DNA from: Liriodendron chinense
Taxonomy: Eukaryota; Streptophyta; Magnoliopsida; Magnoliales; Magnoliaceae
Length of the DNA: 64,000 nucleotides
Direction: 5' to 3'
Assembly: GCA_003013855.2 (NCBI GenBank)
Contig: ML058507.1
Span: 3,720,001-3,784,000, forward strand
Below the pieces are notes generated by a model. It was not told the origin of the DNA and ran no database searches. It was given only the letters and a program-made list of their open reading frames with translations. The position numbers were made by a program, and so were the translations under genes. Below are positions 9,001 through 20,811 of the stretch, in pieces; the first letter of the stretch is position 1, and the number at the start of each line of letters is the position of its first letter.

Positions 9001-11727
9001 CCCAAAAATGAAGCAGATCCAAATCTCAGGTGGACCATAATACAGGAAACAGTGGTCATGGGCCACAAATTTTGGATCAAGCTAATACTTGTGTGGTCTC
9101 TTCATCCAGATCTTCGTGACCTTATCAATAGGTTGGGTGGAAAATAAAAGTTCCGGTGCCCCCAATTAAGTTCTTAATGGTGGGGATTCAATCAAGACTG
9201 TTTCCTGTGGTATGGTTCATCAAAGATTTTGATCTACTTCATTTTTTGGGATCATTCTCTGAAATTAGCTTTCAAAATGGATGGACGGTGTAGATGTAAG
9301 AAATATATATCATAGTGGGCCCAACAGTCCGGGATACCACCCACCTTGGTGGATCCTTGGATCCACCCAAACCGCTTCCATATTGCATTGGATTGTAGGG
9401 ATGGCCAGGGCATACACTACGGTGATAGTTCGTAGCCTTTAATCTAGTTGTGGTGTCACATCCTACTTTACTCGTTGCATGCATGGACGTCATCCTAGAC
9501 CACCCAAATAGGGGGCCGCTAGAGATCATCTTAACTAACTTATCCGGCAGGTTGGATTTGGACGTCCACCATTTGACTTTTAGTCGTCTCTTTGATACCT
9601 TCATTTGGATGGCTAGGATCGTTCCATCAGTTTACTTTATGGGCCATGATCCATCCGTACCGTGTCCCATGATTTGGACAGTCAGGATCGACCTGCATGC
9701 ATACACATTGACGTCCTAGTAGTAGATGGTCTCCACGGGAAACGAGCACACTTTGTTGGTATTTATCTCACACGTGCAAGGGATCCAAGCCGTTGATCAG
9801 ACATCCATTTGGTAGACGCCGGTCTGATCATTTAATGGGCCATACTACTTCAAAACACAAAGTATTGTTAAGAGAAACTGCTCAATAGGACTTGAGTTCT
9901 TACAGGTGGGGCCCACGGTTCTGTGCAATGGCAGTATGGCTTTCAATGGAGCCAGATTGACCCATCAGGCTTCAGTCCTGTCCTGATTTTTGTTGGGCCC
10001 ACGTAATGCATTCATGACATCGAACACGTTCACAGATGCATGACTTCAATTTACTCCCGGTACCCAAAAATCAGCCTGATGCAAGACTCAGGTGGGCCAC
10101 ACCGTTAAATTGAATACGGAGCCCACCATCTAGTGTATGTGCAATCCAGGCCATTCATCTGATGGGTCATGTCGAAAATCAGGCTGTTTTGCAAAAATGT
10201 GAACCCTGGTACAAATCAAGGGTAGGCGTTCCCCTGTGCTGTGGCCCACATGAGTATTCGATGGAGCTGATTTTTAATACCTGAAAGCTCACACATCAGA
10301 TGGACGTATGTCTTGCATACATCAGAAGGGCTCCACATCTGTGCCCTTGCTTACCACCGTAAGTGCCATGGTGCAAGCCTGTTTTTGTATTATTTCATGC
10401 ATGAAAGGGAACAACAAATGAACAGTATGTCAAAAATGGCAGTTGCAAATTAGCATTCCATTCTGACTGAATATCACATTTGATTTTTCTAATCTCAACC
10501 GTTCTTTCTCTCTTCCAATTTGATCCTAGGTTATCTTAAAATTCAGCCAATCTTTAGTTAATCAACTCAAGTCAGATGTGAAGCGCATTATCGATCTCGG
10601 CATAAGAAAGATCTCTGTAACGGGCCTCGAGCCCGTCGGATGCCTGCCCGACTTCACAGAGCCTTCATCCCATCAACAGTGCAATGATCTGTACAACACG
10701 GCCGTAGGTGTTCACAACTCCATGTTGAAGTCGGCCGTAATGGAGCTGAAGCAAAATGCCAGTGGATCAACGGTCGTGATTTTCGATCTCTACAAGGCGT
10801 TCATGTCCATACTCCAGAGCCCAGAAAACCAAGGTGACTATTCGTATGATTAATTAGAGGGAAACCCATGTTTTGGTTTTCTATTTTTTGGTTTTGGGAT
10901 GGCTAATTCACTTGGTTCTTATTGATCTCTACACCCTCTCTTTTTTATACATAAACCTTCTTGGACACTAAAATCAAAAGATCTGAACTGTCCATTGAGT
11001 TGAAAACACCTTTTGTAGTATACCGTGTAAAAATCTCACTGATCAGACGATCCAACCATCCTTGATTTGGCCTTATTTTCTACAGCCATCCTTTTTCCAG
11101 GCAATGGATGGGATGTTTACAATTTCCTAACGAAAGTGATTCTTTATAATCATAAGCAATCCATTATGGGATCGAATAGTTGATTGGACCTATTTTTTGT
11201 GTAATCGATCTCAACCTTCCATATTAAAGACCATTGATCCAATGGTTAATTTTTATCAGATCAGTGTGATGTTTGCATGGTAGTCCAATCAAATGTGCAC
11301 TGGACGTAACAAACAATCTAGATCAATGGATTGGACTGTCCAAGTGGAACTAGGAGCACTATTTCTCTACTTTATATTCTATTCCATTTGAAGTTCACAT
11401 GCAATGAGTTGTAAGTGAACATTCCTCCTACCAATACCACGCCGTACATGATTTTCTCTCTTTTTTCTTTCTTCCTTTCTTTCTTTTTTTTTTTTTTCTT
11501 TTTTTAATGCAGCAAAGTGGAAGTTTGAGAATGTTTTGATGCCATGTTGCAAGGGAGTGGGAAATGGATACTCATGTGGGAATGTAGATGAAAAGGGTAC
11601 CAAGATGTACACAGTATGTGAAAGGCCAGACTCTGCTTTCTTCTGGGATGGGGTCCACCCTACTCAGAAGGGTTGGGCTACTATCTCGTCATATTTGAAA
11701 CCGACTCTCCACCAACTCTCATCCTAG
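5948..11727 (+). CDS. GDSL esterase/lipase, At5g03610-like, secreted, five exons
   Basis: Predicted serine ester hydrolase of the plant SGNH/GDSL family, probably secreted. The exons are 5948-6002, 6130-6381, 7714-7973, 10530-10833 and 11513-11727. All introns are GT-AG and the phases agree, giving 361 codons plus TAG, the usual family length. Residues 1-19 form a hydrophobic signal peptide (LLFVFLSVLLV). Residues 23-49 are almost all histidine. Block I is FGDSYADTGN with nucleophile Ser61, so the motif reads GDSY rather than GDSL, as in the At5g03610 subgroup. The oxyanion glycine lies in AYGGTG (G129/G130), block III is AGNDY (Asn176), and block V is WDGVHPT (Asp336, His339). The substrate is unknown. 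An upstream ATG pair (5948, 5951) starts the signal peptide. AATAAA follows at 11827. Confidence 0.93.
6130..6381 (+). CDS. GDSL gene exon 2 (His-rich linker, block I)
   Basis: The acceptor is TTCAAG|GG and the donor is CTTAG|GTGGGG (phase 1). It encodes the 22-histidine segment, then FVFGDSYADTGN and the conserved GRFSNGRVLTDYL end of the N-terminal region. Confidence 0.9.
6382..7713 (+). other. GDSL intron 2, with a GGGTC-rich repeat
   Basis: Intron of 1.3 kb. From about 7158 to 7620 it is made of degenerate repeats of AATGGGTC and GACCCATTT, opening with TAGGGCTGTAAATGG. This looks like the left end of a hAT-like short element whose right end I could not place. The part before 7150 includes family-type TGGGGCC/GTGGGTTT patches. 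Confidence 0.45.
7714..7973 (+). CDS. GDSL gene exon 3 (oxyanion Gly and Asn blocks)
   Basis: The acceptor is TTTATAG|GA and the donor is TCA|GTAAGT. It encodes IRSPLPYRWKNIG, the AYGGTG turn and VAGNDY, with the catalytic-pocket glycine and asparagine. Confidence 0.92.
8358..8846. mobile_element. MULE-like short element in GDSL intron 3
   Basis: The left arm GAATTGCCTGTGACAGGAAG pairs with the right CTTCCTGTCGCAGTCAATCC. The near-identical words CTGTACAAC (about 8349) and CTGTACAAT (8848) lie just outside and may be the eroded TSD. Confidence 0.5.
8842..9398. mobile_element. Inverted-repeat element with subterminal GGATCC hairpins
   Basis: The outer arms CAATCCAATACCACATTGCA and TGCATTGGATTG are inverted. 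Inside them each end has its own palindrome built on GGTGGATCC...GGATCCACC. The centre has the usual family motifs. It abuts the preceding element. Confidence 0.5.
10530..10833 (+). CDS. GDSL gene exon 4
   Basis: The acceptor is GATCCTAG|GTT and the donor is CAAG|GTGACT. It encodes the conserved LGIRKISVTGLEPVGCLP block and the helical region ending YKAFMSILQSPENQ. Confidence 0.92.
10834..11512 (+). other. GDSL intron 4
   Basis: Intron of 679 bp, AT-rich, ending in an unusually long T/C run (about 11455-11507) that forms the polypyrimidine tract of the last acceptor. No repeat was identified. Confidence 0.6.
11513..11727 (+). CDS. GDSL gene exon 5 (Asp-His block, stop)
   Basis: The acceptor follows a long T/C tract (AATGCAG|CA). 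It encodes the CCKGVGNGYSCG cysteine loop, FFWDGVHPTQKGW with the catalytic Asp and His, and ends at TAG 11725-11727. Confidence 0.93.
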
Positions 11728-11826
11728 TTAGGTTATTTTCCCTAGCTAGGTAGGGTTGGGCTTAGTTTGTTTTTTATTTTTTTTTTAAATTATTAATTTT
11801 TCAGTTGTATTTAGTGAGCATGATGT

Positions 11827-11832
11827 AATAAA
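11827..11832 (+). terminator. Possible poly(A) signal of the GDSL gene
   Basis: AATAAA lies 100 bp after the stop codon, preceded by a TTTTTTATT-rich stretch typical of plant 3' UTRs. Confidence 0.5.
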
Positions 11833-12019
11833 AGTGCACAATTTTGGAGCAGGAAGGTTTTAAATATTTTTCGTTAGTCTTTCAGTTGAATTAGTTATGT
11901 GAGTTTACTTTTTTCGGTGGGAAGTAGAATCAAAGAAAATAATTTCTTAGAAAATCTCCAAGTATGAGAGGGATGGACTATGAAAGGTGGGATGCTCTAC
12001 TTCTTTGGGGATGCCGATT

Positions 12020-12320
12020 GTGTCCTACCTGTCCATCATGGTATGTGGGGACCATCATGGTGTATGTCTTTTATCCACGTGGTCTATCCATTTTAACAGA
12101 AGATTTTAAGGAATGAGACGAAAAAGGAGGCAGATAAAAGGCTCAAGTGGGGCCACACTATAGAGAACAGTGGTGATAATGATGCCACCATTGAAACCTT
12201 CCTAGGGGCCATCTTGATGTTTACTTTTCCATCCAACTTGTTTATAAGGTTACATAGACCCAAATGAAATAAAAACAGCTTATCAAAAACTTCCATTTGG
12301 CTCCAAGAAGTTTTAATGGA
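12020..12320. repeat. Fragment of a MULE-like short element
   Basis: Contains GGACCATCATGGTGTATGTC, TTATCCACGTGGTCTATCCA and the 'accttccTAGGGGCCATCttgatgttt' type interior of the family. The right arm is not evident. Confidence 0.4.
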
Positions 12321-12602
12321 AGGCCTTCCTTCAATATATATTGGTACACAGTCCTTTAACAGCCTAAGCTTTTAGAGCAAGTAGTTATTTGACATGGTAA
12401 GACAGGAAGGTTAAAGATATGCATTAATACACTATCCTCTATTTTTCTCATGAATTGATACACTATCCTCTATGTCTTCTTATGAAGAGCCGACATCATT
12501 TTCTCAAATGGTTAAAAATTTTCATTGGCGTGAAGCAATGGCAAGCTGAAATCAAAGCATTGCAGTAAAATCAAACTTAGACCTTACAACACCGACCACC
12601 AG

Positions 12603-12780
12603 TAGAGTTGGACACAAACCGAGCTAGCTCGGTTAACTCACTTCGGCTCGGTTCGGATAAGCTCGACTAGAAAAGCTAGGTTCGGGCTACGTTGAGCTGA
12701 ATTTTTTAGCTCGGAAGAATTTCAAGCTAAGCTCGACTCGACTAGGCTCGAAGCTCAGCTTGAACTCGACTCGATTCGGC

Positions 12781-12879
<99 letters not shown>

Positions 12880-13072
12880 TTTGCCAAAATAAAAACTAAA
12901 AAGAAAGTGTCCAAGCTTAACATGACTCGGAAGCTCGAGCTTGAACTTAGCTTGAACTTCGCTCGAGTTGGCCCAAGCTGTTGACCAAACCGGGCCAAGT
13001 TGGCTAGTCAAGCTCAAGGACCAAGCCGAGTTGTGCTAAGCTCGATTGGGTTCGACTCAATATCCAGCTCTA
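12603..13072. mobile_element. hAT-like short element rich in AGCTCGA repeats
   Basis: The termini TAGAGTTGGACA (12603) and TATCCAGCTCTA (ending 13072) are inverted. The flanking 8-mers ACCACCAG (12595-12602) and ACCACAAG (13073-13080) match at 7 of 8 positions, as expected for an old hAT duplication. The interior is degenerate AGCTCG/CGAGCT repeats interrupted by a TA microsatellite. Confidence 0.65.
12784..12876. repeat. (TA)n microsatellite
   Basis: About 46 TA units inside the hAT-like element. The surrounding frames read only Tyr-Ile repeats and are not genes. Confidence 0.95.
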
Positions 13073-14415
13073 ACCACAAGAAAAAAAAAAAACATCCATT
13101 AGATGTAATTGGGTGTACAAAATCAATTTTTAACATAAAAGGAAAAAAATAAAATAAATATATTAAAATCGTATAATTCCTAATATCAATCCCCATTGTT
13201 TGTGGTGTGTGATAAAAAAAGTTTTCAATGTTAGATGTTTACATCCTCACTTTTTCCTTTGATGTGGCCCATAAAAGTTTTGGATCTTCATTTTTATTTA
13301 ATTTAGTGCTTATGTCCCATAAAAGTTTTGGATCTTCTATATTTTTAATTTAGCGCTTATGTCTTAACATAATCTCACAAAACTGATGAATAGAATGGAT
13401 GTCAGATGGACATCATGGTGGACCCTATTGATCTTTTGGTTGCCCAGGCTTCTGATTAGTTGTAAAATATCTCCTTTCAAGGTGGTGGGCTCTGTCTCTG
13501 TTGAACAACAACGGCATGGAGAGGAGCCACTCGTATTGATGCTCCCACTTCAAAAAGAATGTCTTCTAATTCCACATGCCTTTGAATGCACACCATGGAA
13601 GTGACAGAAAACCACCCAAACCGTCATGATAGTTGGAATGGCACAGTTTTCAGGGAATCCAACTTTCATCGTGGGTTGACTATGATGGACAGGTTTGATG
13701 CCTTTAAACCACTCTTGTGGTACACTAAGCCCGCGGGAGCAGTACACAATCACACGTAGACATATGTGGCACGTGACTTAGGTGGTTTAAATGTTTCGTG
13801 TGTTTTGGTACTAAAAATCAGGCTCATCATACGCTGGGTGGGCCACAACATATAAAATCAAGTAAGATAGAAAATTCAGTAAATTAGCCTACAATATTAT
13901 CTTTATAATATCCACTCCATCCATCAGGTCCACACCAACATAATCCCTGTGCAATTGAAACATCAGCTTGATCCAAAACTCAGGTGGACCACACCATAAG
14001 GAAAGTGTAAAAGCACACATAAAACCTCATATCCACGTCCTATGGCCTACCTGACTTAAAAATTATCTTGATTTTCATATCCATTCATTGTTGTGGAGAG
14101 AACCTAAATAATGGATTGCATCCATATAGACAACATGGTGGGCCACACCAAAGTAATCAATGGGCCGAAACAAACATTTTAAAATTGACTAATACATGTA
14201 AGGAGCAATGGATGGACAGGAATCATCGACTACGCTTGTAAAACTGTTTCCAACAACTCTCTAGGCTTTATTAACCTGGCTTTTGTATAAACTTAGCCTT
14301 CCCTTTTTTCATTACAAATACTAAGCACTACTTACCTGAGATTTGTATTCATTAATCTAGTACTAAAAGTCACTGTGGGTGGCATATTTTGCTCGTTTAA
14401 CCTGTTACTTGGGTA
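13073..14415. other. Intergenic DNA with short-element patches
   Basis: No gene. A tandem-like repeat of CATAAAAGTTTTGGATCTTC occurs at 13269 and 13318. Patches such as GGTGGGCCACACCA near 14140 resemble the interior of the local short-element family. Confidence 0.4.
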
Positions 14416-14420
14416 ACAAA

Positions 14421-15002
14421 TGTTGGGATAAGAGGGGCGGCAGCGGAAGCAAAGCCGAACACAAACAGCAAATTGAATCAAACAAGCCACACAATGCAAT
14501 CACAATGCATGCAATAACCCACACATAGACAATCCGAATTTAACGTGGAAAAACTCCTCACGAGTAAAAAACCACGGCACAAAGCAATACTAATCCACTA
14601 TAATATCAGGAGTTTACAAGAGATGGAACCCAAGCCCACAAGAGAAATCCCAAGCTTACCCAAGGAGAAAACCCTCTTCTTCAAGCTCTTTCTCTCACCT
14701 AGAAGCTCCCTCACTCCCCTTTGCAACGTTCGAAAACTCTAATCCCATACTCCCCCTTAAATAGGCAAGAAAAACGGATTTAGAAACCTCTTGCGCGCAA
14801 ACCGCGCAAGAATCCGCGTTACACTAAGATATTGTCGATCGGTCAGACACCCCTACCGGCCGGTCGGCCGACCGGTCAGATAGCCCAAAAAGAGTCCAGC
14901 GAGTTGGCTGCCTTGGTTTTCATTGTGACCGACCGGTCGGACACCCCCACCGGCCGGCCGGTGGCCTTTGTGCAATCTGATTTGAGGCGTCCATTTCCAA
15001 CA
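14421..15002. mobile_element. Solo LTR with perfect 5-bp TSD
   Basis: Begins TGTTGGGA and ends TTCCAACA (inverted termini TG...CA). It is flanked on both sides by ACAAA (14416-14420 and 15003-15007). Its sequence (AATTTAACGTGGAAAAACTC, GGAGTTTACAAGAGATGG) is of the kind found in plant LTRs with a tobacco-Tnt1-like layout, probably copia. A GC-rich part near 14835-14965 repeats GACCGGTCGG / CCGGCCGG words. Confidence 0.8.
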
Positions 15003-15007
15003 ACAAA

Positions 15008-16107
15008 TACCAAGTTGAGTTTCTATCGCATGGTGACTCATATATAAGGACTATTATGGAATATGCAACAAAATCAACTTTAATCTCCACAAACTCAACT
15101 CATGTTGTCCCTAAGGACCTCTCATTATGATCACATCAATTTCCAAATAAATTTAAACTTGAAAAGATGGTTTCCCGAATGATCGTAGTGTAGAATTGCC
15201 CATTTGATGATGATCCTCTAAACCAAGAGGTCTCTCCGATTTATCCTAGTTAGAAGAGGTTAGAGAGTTGTTGTAAGATCATCTGGTAGTTGGTAAGATT
15301 GACGCGTATTAACCACACAAGTGGGCCCCACACGATTACACATATGAAAAGAGAAGAAGATGAAAAAAGAAGGGAGGAGATCTCTCTCTACTCTCTCTAG
15401 GTAATGCCCAAGCAAGGGGGCATCCTGGCTCTCTCAATCTCAAATCTCTCCACCCTTTTTCTAGGATAACATCATATATAATGTTAGGTTTTCAAGGGTA
15501 TGGCATGGTGCTTAGCCGCCTTATAAACTTCGTTGTAACCTAATGTAAGTGAAGTCCACCAATCTGCCTCATTCATGCATGTACTTATCATCCATCCTTT
15601 CACTATCATGATCATCCATTAGAGATTTACATCCTATGTTAATGAGCCATCAAATCTACGCCATAAAACTATTAACTACAATCAAAGTAGTTTTAACAGT
15701 TAAAATAGAACTTCAACAGTTGAAAATCTTTGAAAATCTGATTAAAATATTATAAGTGTTGAACCATTGGAAAAATTATTTGATTAGTCTTTGAGCTAAT
15801 TAGATCTATCCATATACAATACCCAAGTAAAATCTAATAAATTTCATATTGGCTCATGTAAGAATTAATTTACCTTAATAGACATACTCAACATCACTCA
15901 CTTTTAATGACATTCTAGGAAGCTTTGTAAAGTGAGCCAAAGCCATCCAATTAATATCCAAGACCCCTACATGTCCTCAGGTTTAAGGATCGATCACCTT
16001 TCATACAACATTAAGACTAGTGATAATCTAATTCTAGGCTAATAGATCCTAAGACCAGTGTCTTAATCTCAATCCTACCAATGTAAGTATTCAAAGGTCC
16101 TACCTAA
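15008..16107. other. Repeat-like spacer left of the copia element
   Basis: No intact ORF. The style (AGGACCTCTCATTATGATCA, purine-rich AGAGAAGAAGATG) suggests old LTR material, and related-looking sequence resumes after 20812. I could not assign it. Confidence 0.3.
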
Positions 16108-16430
16108 TGGGGAAGAGAAGAGGAAGAGAAGAGGAAGAGAAGATAAAAGACCAAGGAGTATTGTTGGTAGAATGTTTATATATATTTTGAACTATAGAAA
16201 AGATATTACAATATTTTCACTAGCTAGAATATGGGGCTTCTCTTGCCTTCCATGTTTCATGTAAGCCTATTTTTTATAAACTCTTGAAAAGAATCTACAT
16301 ACAAGAATAAATGCACAACTACTTTATTAATTGCCTAGGAAGCCTAACAGACTACTTTTAGAGTAGACTAGGGACACTTTCTAGAATTTTCTTTTATATA
16401 ATTTTTTATTTTCAAATTACATCTTCAACA
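16108..16430 (-). repeat. 3' LTR of the copia element
   Basis: Aligns along its length with 20497-20811 (for example GAATATGGGGCTTCTCTTGC in both). It has an extra AGAGGAAGAG repeat at its left end. Confidence 0.8.
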
Positions 16431-16499
16431 TTCCCCCTTAATTTGAAAATATAGCACTCCCATCATTTTTCTGAATTTGATGAACTTTTCTGTAGTCAT

Positions 16500-19400
16500 G
16501 GCCTTGGTCAAAATATCTGTGAGCTGATCTTCTGTTTTCAAAACTTCAATACAATTTGCCATTTTCAACTAACTCCCTGATGAAATGGTGTCGTAACTCA
16601 ATGTGCTTTGATTGACTATGGGATACCGGATTCTTTGTCATGGTAATTACTAACATGTTATCACAGAAAATAGAAGTAGTTGAAATATACTCTGCTTTGG
16701 AGAATGATAACGTAACTGTCTTTCGCTTCTTTGATGACCATGAGATAACCTTTGATCCCATGAAAAATACATATCTTAAAGTACTTTGTCTATCATCGAC
16801 TGATCCTGTCCAATCGCTATCTGTAAAACCAATAAGTTTGTTATCTTCTTCCATTGAATATTTGATGTCATAACTTTTGGTCCCTTGAATGTACCTTAAA
16901 ATTCTTTTTGCAGCTTCAAAATTATTTTTGTTTGGCTCACTCATGAACCTTGAGACCAAGATGACTGCATATACAATATTTGACCTTAATTTGAAAGATA
17001 TATCAGTAAACCAACCAAGCTTCTGTAAATTGAGGCATTGACCTTCTGTACTTTATCATTCTTTGACAGTTTGTTATTTGTAGCCATTGGAGTTGCAACA
17101 GATTTGCATTTTGATATGATCAATCTCATTAAGAGATCATTAGCATACTTTTCTTGTAAAATAAATATTTCGTCATGATTTTGCCTTACTTGGATACCAA
17201 GAAAGTATCTCATAAGGCCGAGATCAATCATCTCATATTCCTTCATCATCACCCTTTTAAATTCTTCTATCATCTTTAAATTGGTCCTAGTATAAATTAA
17301 GTCATCAACATAAAGACAGACAATGAGAAAATATTCATGCGTACCTTCTTTCTTCACATGTAAGGATGGCTCACTTGGACTCCTTTTGAAACCATTTTGA
17401 TGAAAATACTTGTTGATCTTGCTATTCCATGCTCTTGGTGCTTGTTTTAACCCATATAGAGCTTTCTTGAGTCAGTATACTTTTTCTTCTTTTCCTTTCA
17501 CCACATAGGCTTGTGCTTCATCAACATATACTTCTTCTTCAATTTCTCCATTGAGAAATGTTGATTTAACATCAAACTGAAATACTAGCAATTTTGATTG
17601 AATTGTAAGAGCAAAAAATAATCCTTATGATTTCCATGCGAGCGACAGGAGCAAAAGTTTCATTGAAGTCTATACCTTATTGTTAAGAATAGCCTTTTAC
17701 CACCAATCAAGTCTTGTGCTTTTGAATTCAGTCATCCTCATTATACTTGGTCTTGTAAATTCATTTCAAGCCAATGATATTTTTTCCTTTTGGCTGTTCA
17801 ACGAGCTCCCATGTAAATTCTTCTTAATAACTATAATTTATTCATTCATTACTTTAATCCAAGCTTCTTGTTTTACTGTTTTTTTAAATTTTTGCGGCTC
17901 ACGTGTAAAGAAGGCAACCTTACATGTATCATAAATTTCTCTTAGAGAATATACCTTCCTTGAAGGTGAATCAGAATCTAATGAAGAGCCACTTGATGAG
18001 GTAGAAGAACTGCTTAAATTTTGTGTAGTAGGGCTTGGTGGAGGAGAACATGTAGCTGGAGTCGACTTTAGTATAATTTCAGGTTCTTTAAATGTCTTTA
18101 GGACTTAGTCTTGTTTCTCATCCCATTTTTATTATGTTGTTTCATTAAAGACCACATCTCTAGAAATCACCAATTTACCAGAAGTGGGATTATAAAGACG
18201 GTGGGTTTGGAGTCCTCACTATAGCCAATAAATATGCATTCTTCTCCCTTTTCATCGAACTTTTCTTTTGCTTTTTGTGATAAAATGTGAGCATATGTAA
18301 TACATCCAAAAACTTTAAAATATTTTACCGATGGCTTTTTCTGATATCATGCTTCATATGGAATCATGTTCCTTACTACTTTTGTTGGAGATTTATTGAG
18401 GATGTATACCACCGCGTGTATAGCTTCCTCCCAATAATCATTTGGAAGCCATTTGCCTTTGAGCATGCTTCGAGCAATTTCTATGATTGTCCGGTTCTTC
18501 CTTCCACCATGCCATTTTGTTGTGGAGTGTATCTGGCTATCAACTTTCTTTTGATGTCGTTCGACTTGCAGAAATTTCAGAATTCTTTTGATGAGAATTC
18601 TCCATCATGATCCGTCCGTAAAACCTTTAAGAATTAGTCGCTTTATTTTTTCTTCAAATGCTTTGAATTGAAAAAAATGGTGAAAGCACTTTTGTTCAAG
18701 AAAATATATTAACATCATCCTGCTATAATCATCAACGAAGAGTAGAAAAAATCTCTTCTTATTAAGAGACGGTGTTTGCGTAGGGCCACAAATATCAGCA
18801 TATACAAGTTCAAAATGAGCTTTTTCTCTCCATGGTGAACTTATGAAAGGAACCTATGAAATTTTTCGTAGATGCAACCTTAAAAAAACTTTATATTCTT
18901 TGCTAATAAAAGGTAGACGAATCACCATATTCTTCTGCTTCAATAATTTTAAGCCTCTGAAATTTAAATGATCATATCTCAAATGTCATATCCAAGTTTC
19001 ATCAACTTCTTCAGATTTTAATGCAAAATTTATTTTTAGTGACATGCTAGGAGGAAAAATCTTATTAGATATCATTTTCACTCTTACAACAATTTGCTTA
19101 TTTTTCTTATCCAAGATTAGACATTCATCTTTATCAAAATTGACCGAATATCCTTTTTGAATCAATTGTCCAACACTTAGCAAATTTTGAGCCAAGCTAG
19201 GAACATAAAGAACATCGTGGATAAGTTAAGAATTATCTCCCTTTGTTTGTACGGTTATGGCTCATTTTTCTTCAATATTTTGAAGCTTTCCATCTCCAAG
19301 TTTTACTTGAGACTGCACATTTTCATGTAAATCAACAAAACAACTTCGATTTCCTGTCATATGGTTATTGCAACTGCCATCAAAATAGCAAATATCATTT

Positions 19401-20470
19401 TATTCTTCTTGAGTATTCAAACAAGAATAAAATAATTTTTTTCCATCTTTTAAGAAAAAATTTCTTCATTCTTTATTTTGTACCAACAATCTTTATCTAT
19501 GTGACCTGATTTTTTTGTATATGTTGCATTTATTGTACCAATAATCTTTATCAACATGATTAGACTTTTTGCAAATAGAGTATTAAGAATAATTTTACTT
19601 ATTACCCCTCAAATTTTTATTTATTATTTTTGTTGAAATTAGTCCTTCCTCTATCTCTTCCACGACTACGATTAAAGTTTGGCCTCTCACGACCTCTTTC
19701 AGATTGCCATCTTTGATTTGAATATGCTTCTTGACTTCTCTTATCTATTTCTACGTTCTTTTTTTCTGATATATTTATTTTGGATTGAAAAGATTGCTCT
19801 ACGCTTTACTCCATAAACCTCTGCTCATCTTTTGTTCATGTGTTTAAAGAGAATCTATCAGCTCATGTAAACTTAACTTAGATAAATCTTTAAATTCTTC
19901 TATGGCAGGTACTATATGATTAAACTTGATGGAAAAAGTTCTTAAAATCCTCTACACAATTTTTTTTTTTTATATCTTGGATTGAATCTCCATAACTTCT
20001 AATTTGATTAATAATGCCGAAAATACGACAGAAGTAAGTTTGAATTGACTCACCCTCCTTCATTTATAAATTATCAAAATCTCTCCAAAGAGATTGAAGT
20101 TTGGTAGTGATCACCTTTTTTTTCCTTGAAATTCTTTCTTCAAAATCTCCCATGCTTGTTTTGAAGTTGTTATAGGTAAGAGTCTGGGAAAGATGTTTTT
20201 GCTCACTCCTTGTTGGATGAAAAATAATGCTTTGGCATCCTTCTTTTTGTTATCCTTGAATGCTTTTTGTCTTGCATCCGTCCATGTTGCTAATGTTGTT
20301 ACATTTTCCTGTGCTTCAGTCTTCTTCCACCAACTCTTACAAGTCTTGTGAGATGAAAAGAGTCTTCTTTTGAATACTTTAATAGTCGTAGCTTTCTCCT
20401 TCGAATATGGGCACCATATTTTATGAATAGTTGAAGGTGGTGTTGCTGGAACCTTCTACCATAAATATAT
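16500..20470 (-). pseudogene. Broken copia gag-pol
   Basis: Remnants seen on the minus strand: a zinc knuckle (YKKSGHIDKDCW) near 19500-19570; the GAG-pre-integrase segment LLSVGQLIQKGYSVNF at 19195-18986; the integrase motif TPQQNGMVE near 18530; the reverse transcriptase core LYVDDL near 17320; and RNase H pieces SDWTGSVDD and SKAEYIS at 16959-16546. Many stops and frame changes separate them, so no functional polyprotein can be made. Confidence 0.85.
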
Positions 20471-20496
20471 CTTAAACTTGGCTCTAATACTAAATT

Positions 20497-20811
20497 TGTT
20501 GGGGAAGAGGAGAGGAAAAGAAGATAAAAGACCACAGAGTATTGCTAGTAGAATGTTTATGTATATTTTGAACTATGGAAAAGATATTACAATACTTTTG
20601 CTAGCTAGAATATGGGGCTTCTCTTGCCTTCCACGTTTCATATAACTCCCTTTGTATAGACTCTTAAGAAGAATCTACATACAAGAGTAAATGCACAACT
20701 ACTTCATTAATTGCCTAGGAAGCCTAAAAGACACTTTCTAAAGTAGACTAGGAGACACTTTCTAGATTTTTCTTTTAGATAATTTTTTATTTTCAAATCA
20801 CATCTTCAACA
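20497..20811 (-). repeat. 5' LTR of the copia element
   Basis: Begins TGTTGGGGAAGAG and ends CATCTTCAACA on the plus strand. It lies next to the degenerate tRNA-Met primer-binding site at 20479-20494. Confidence 0.8.

Larger units (their letters stand above)
7974..10529 (+). other. GDSL intron 3, expanded by short elements
   Basis: Intron of 2.56 kb. About 1 kb of it is two adjacent inverted-repeat elements (8358-8846 and 8842-9398). The remainder has GTGGGGCCCAC patches typical of this genome but no coding ORF. Confidence 0.6.
16108..20811 (-). mobile_element. Decayed Ty1/copia retrotransposon
   Basis: Two direct LTRs (16108-16430 and 20497-20811) bracket copia-type coding remnants in the order gag, integrase, reverse transcriptase and RNase H, read on the minus strand. 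The primer-binding site next to the right LTR (TAGTATTAGAGCC on the minus strand) is a slightly mutated initiator-tRNA-Met type. The polypurine tract AAGGGGGAA abuts the left LTR. The LTRs differ by many substitutions and indels and no TSD is evident, so the insertion is old. Confidence 0.85.

Noticed and set aside
12687..13017. ORFs with Tyr-Ile repeats
   Set aside because: These only read through the TA microsatellite. The same applies at 49.5-49.8 and 58.9-59.2 kb.
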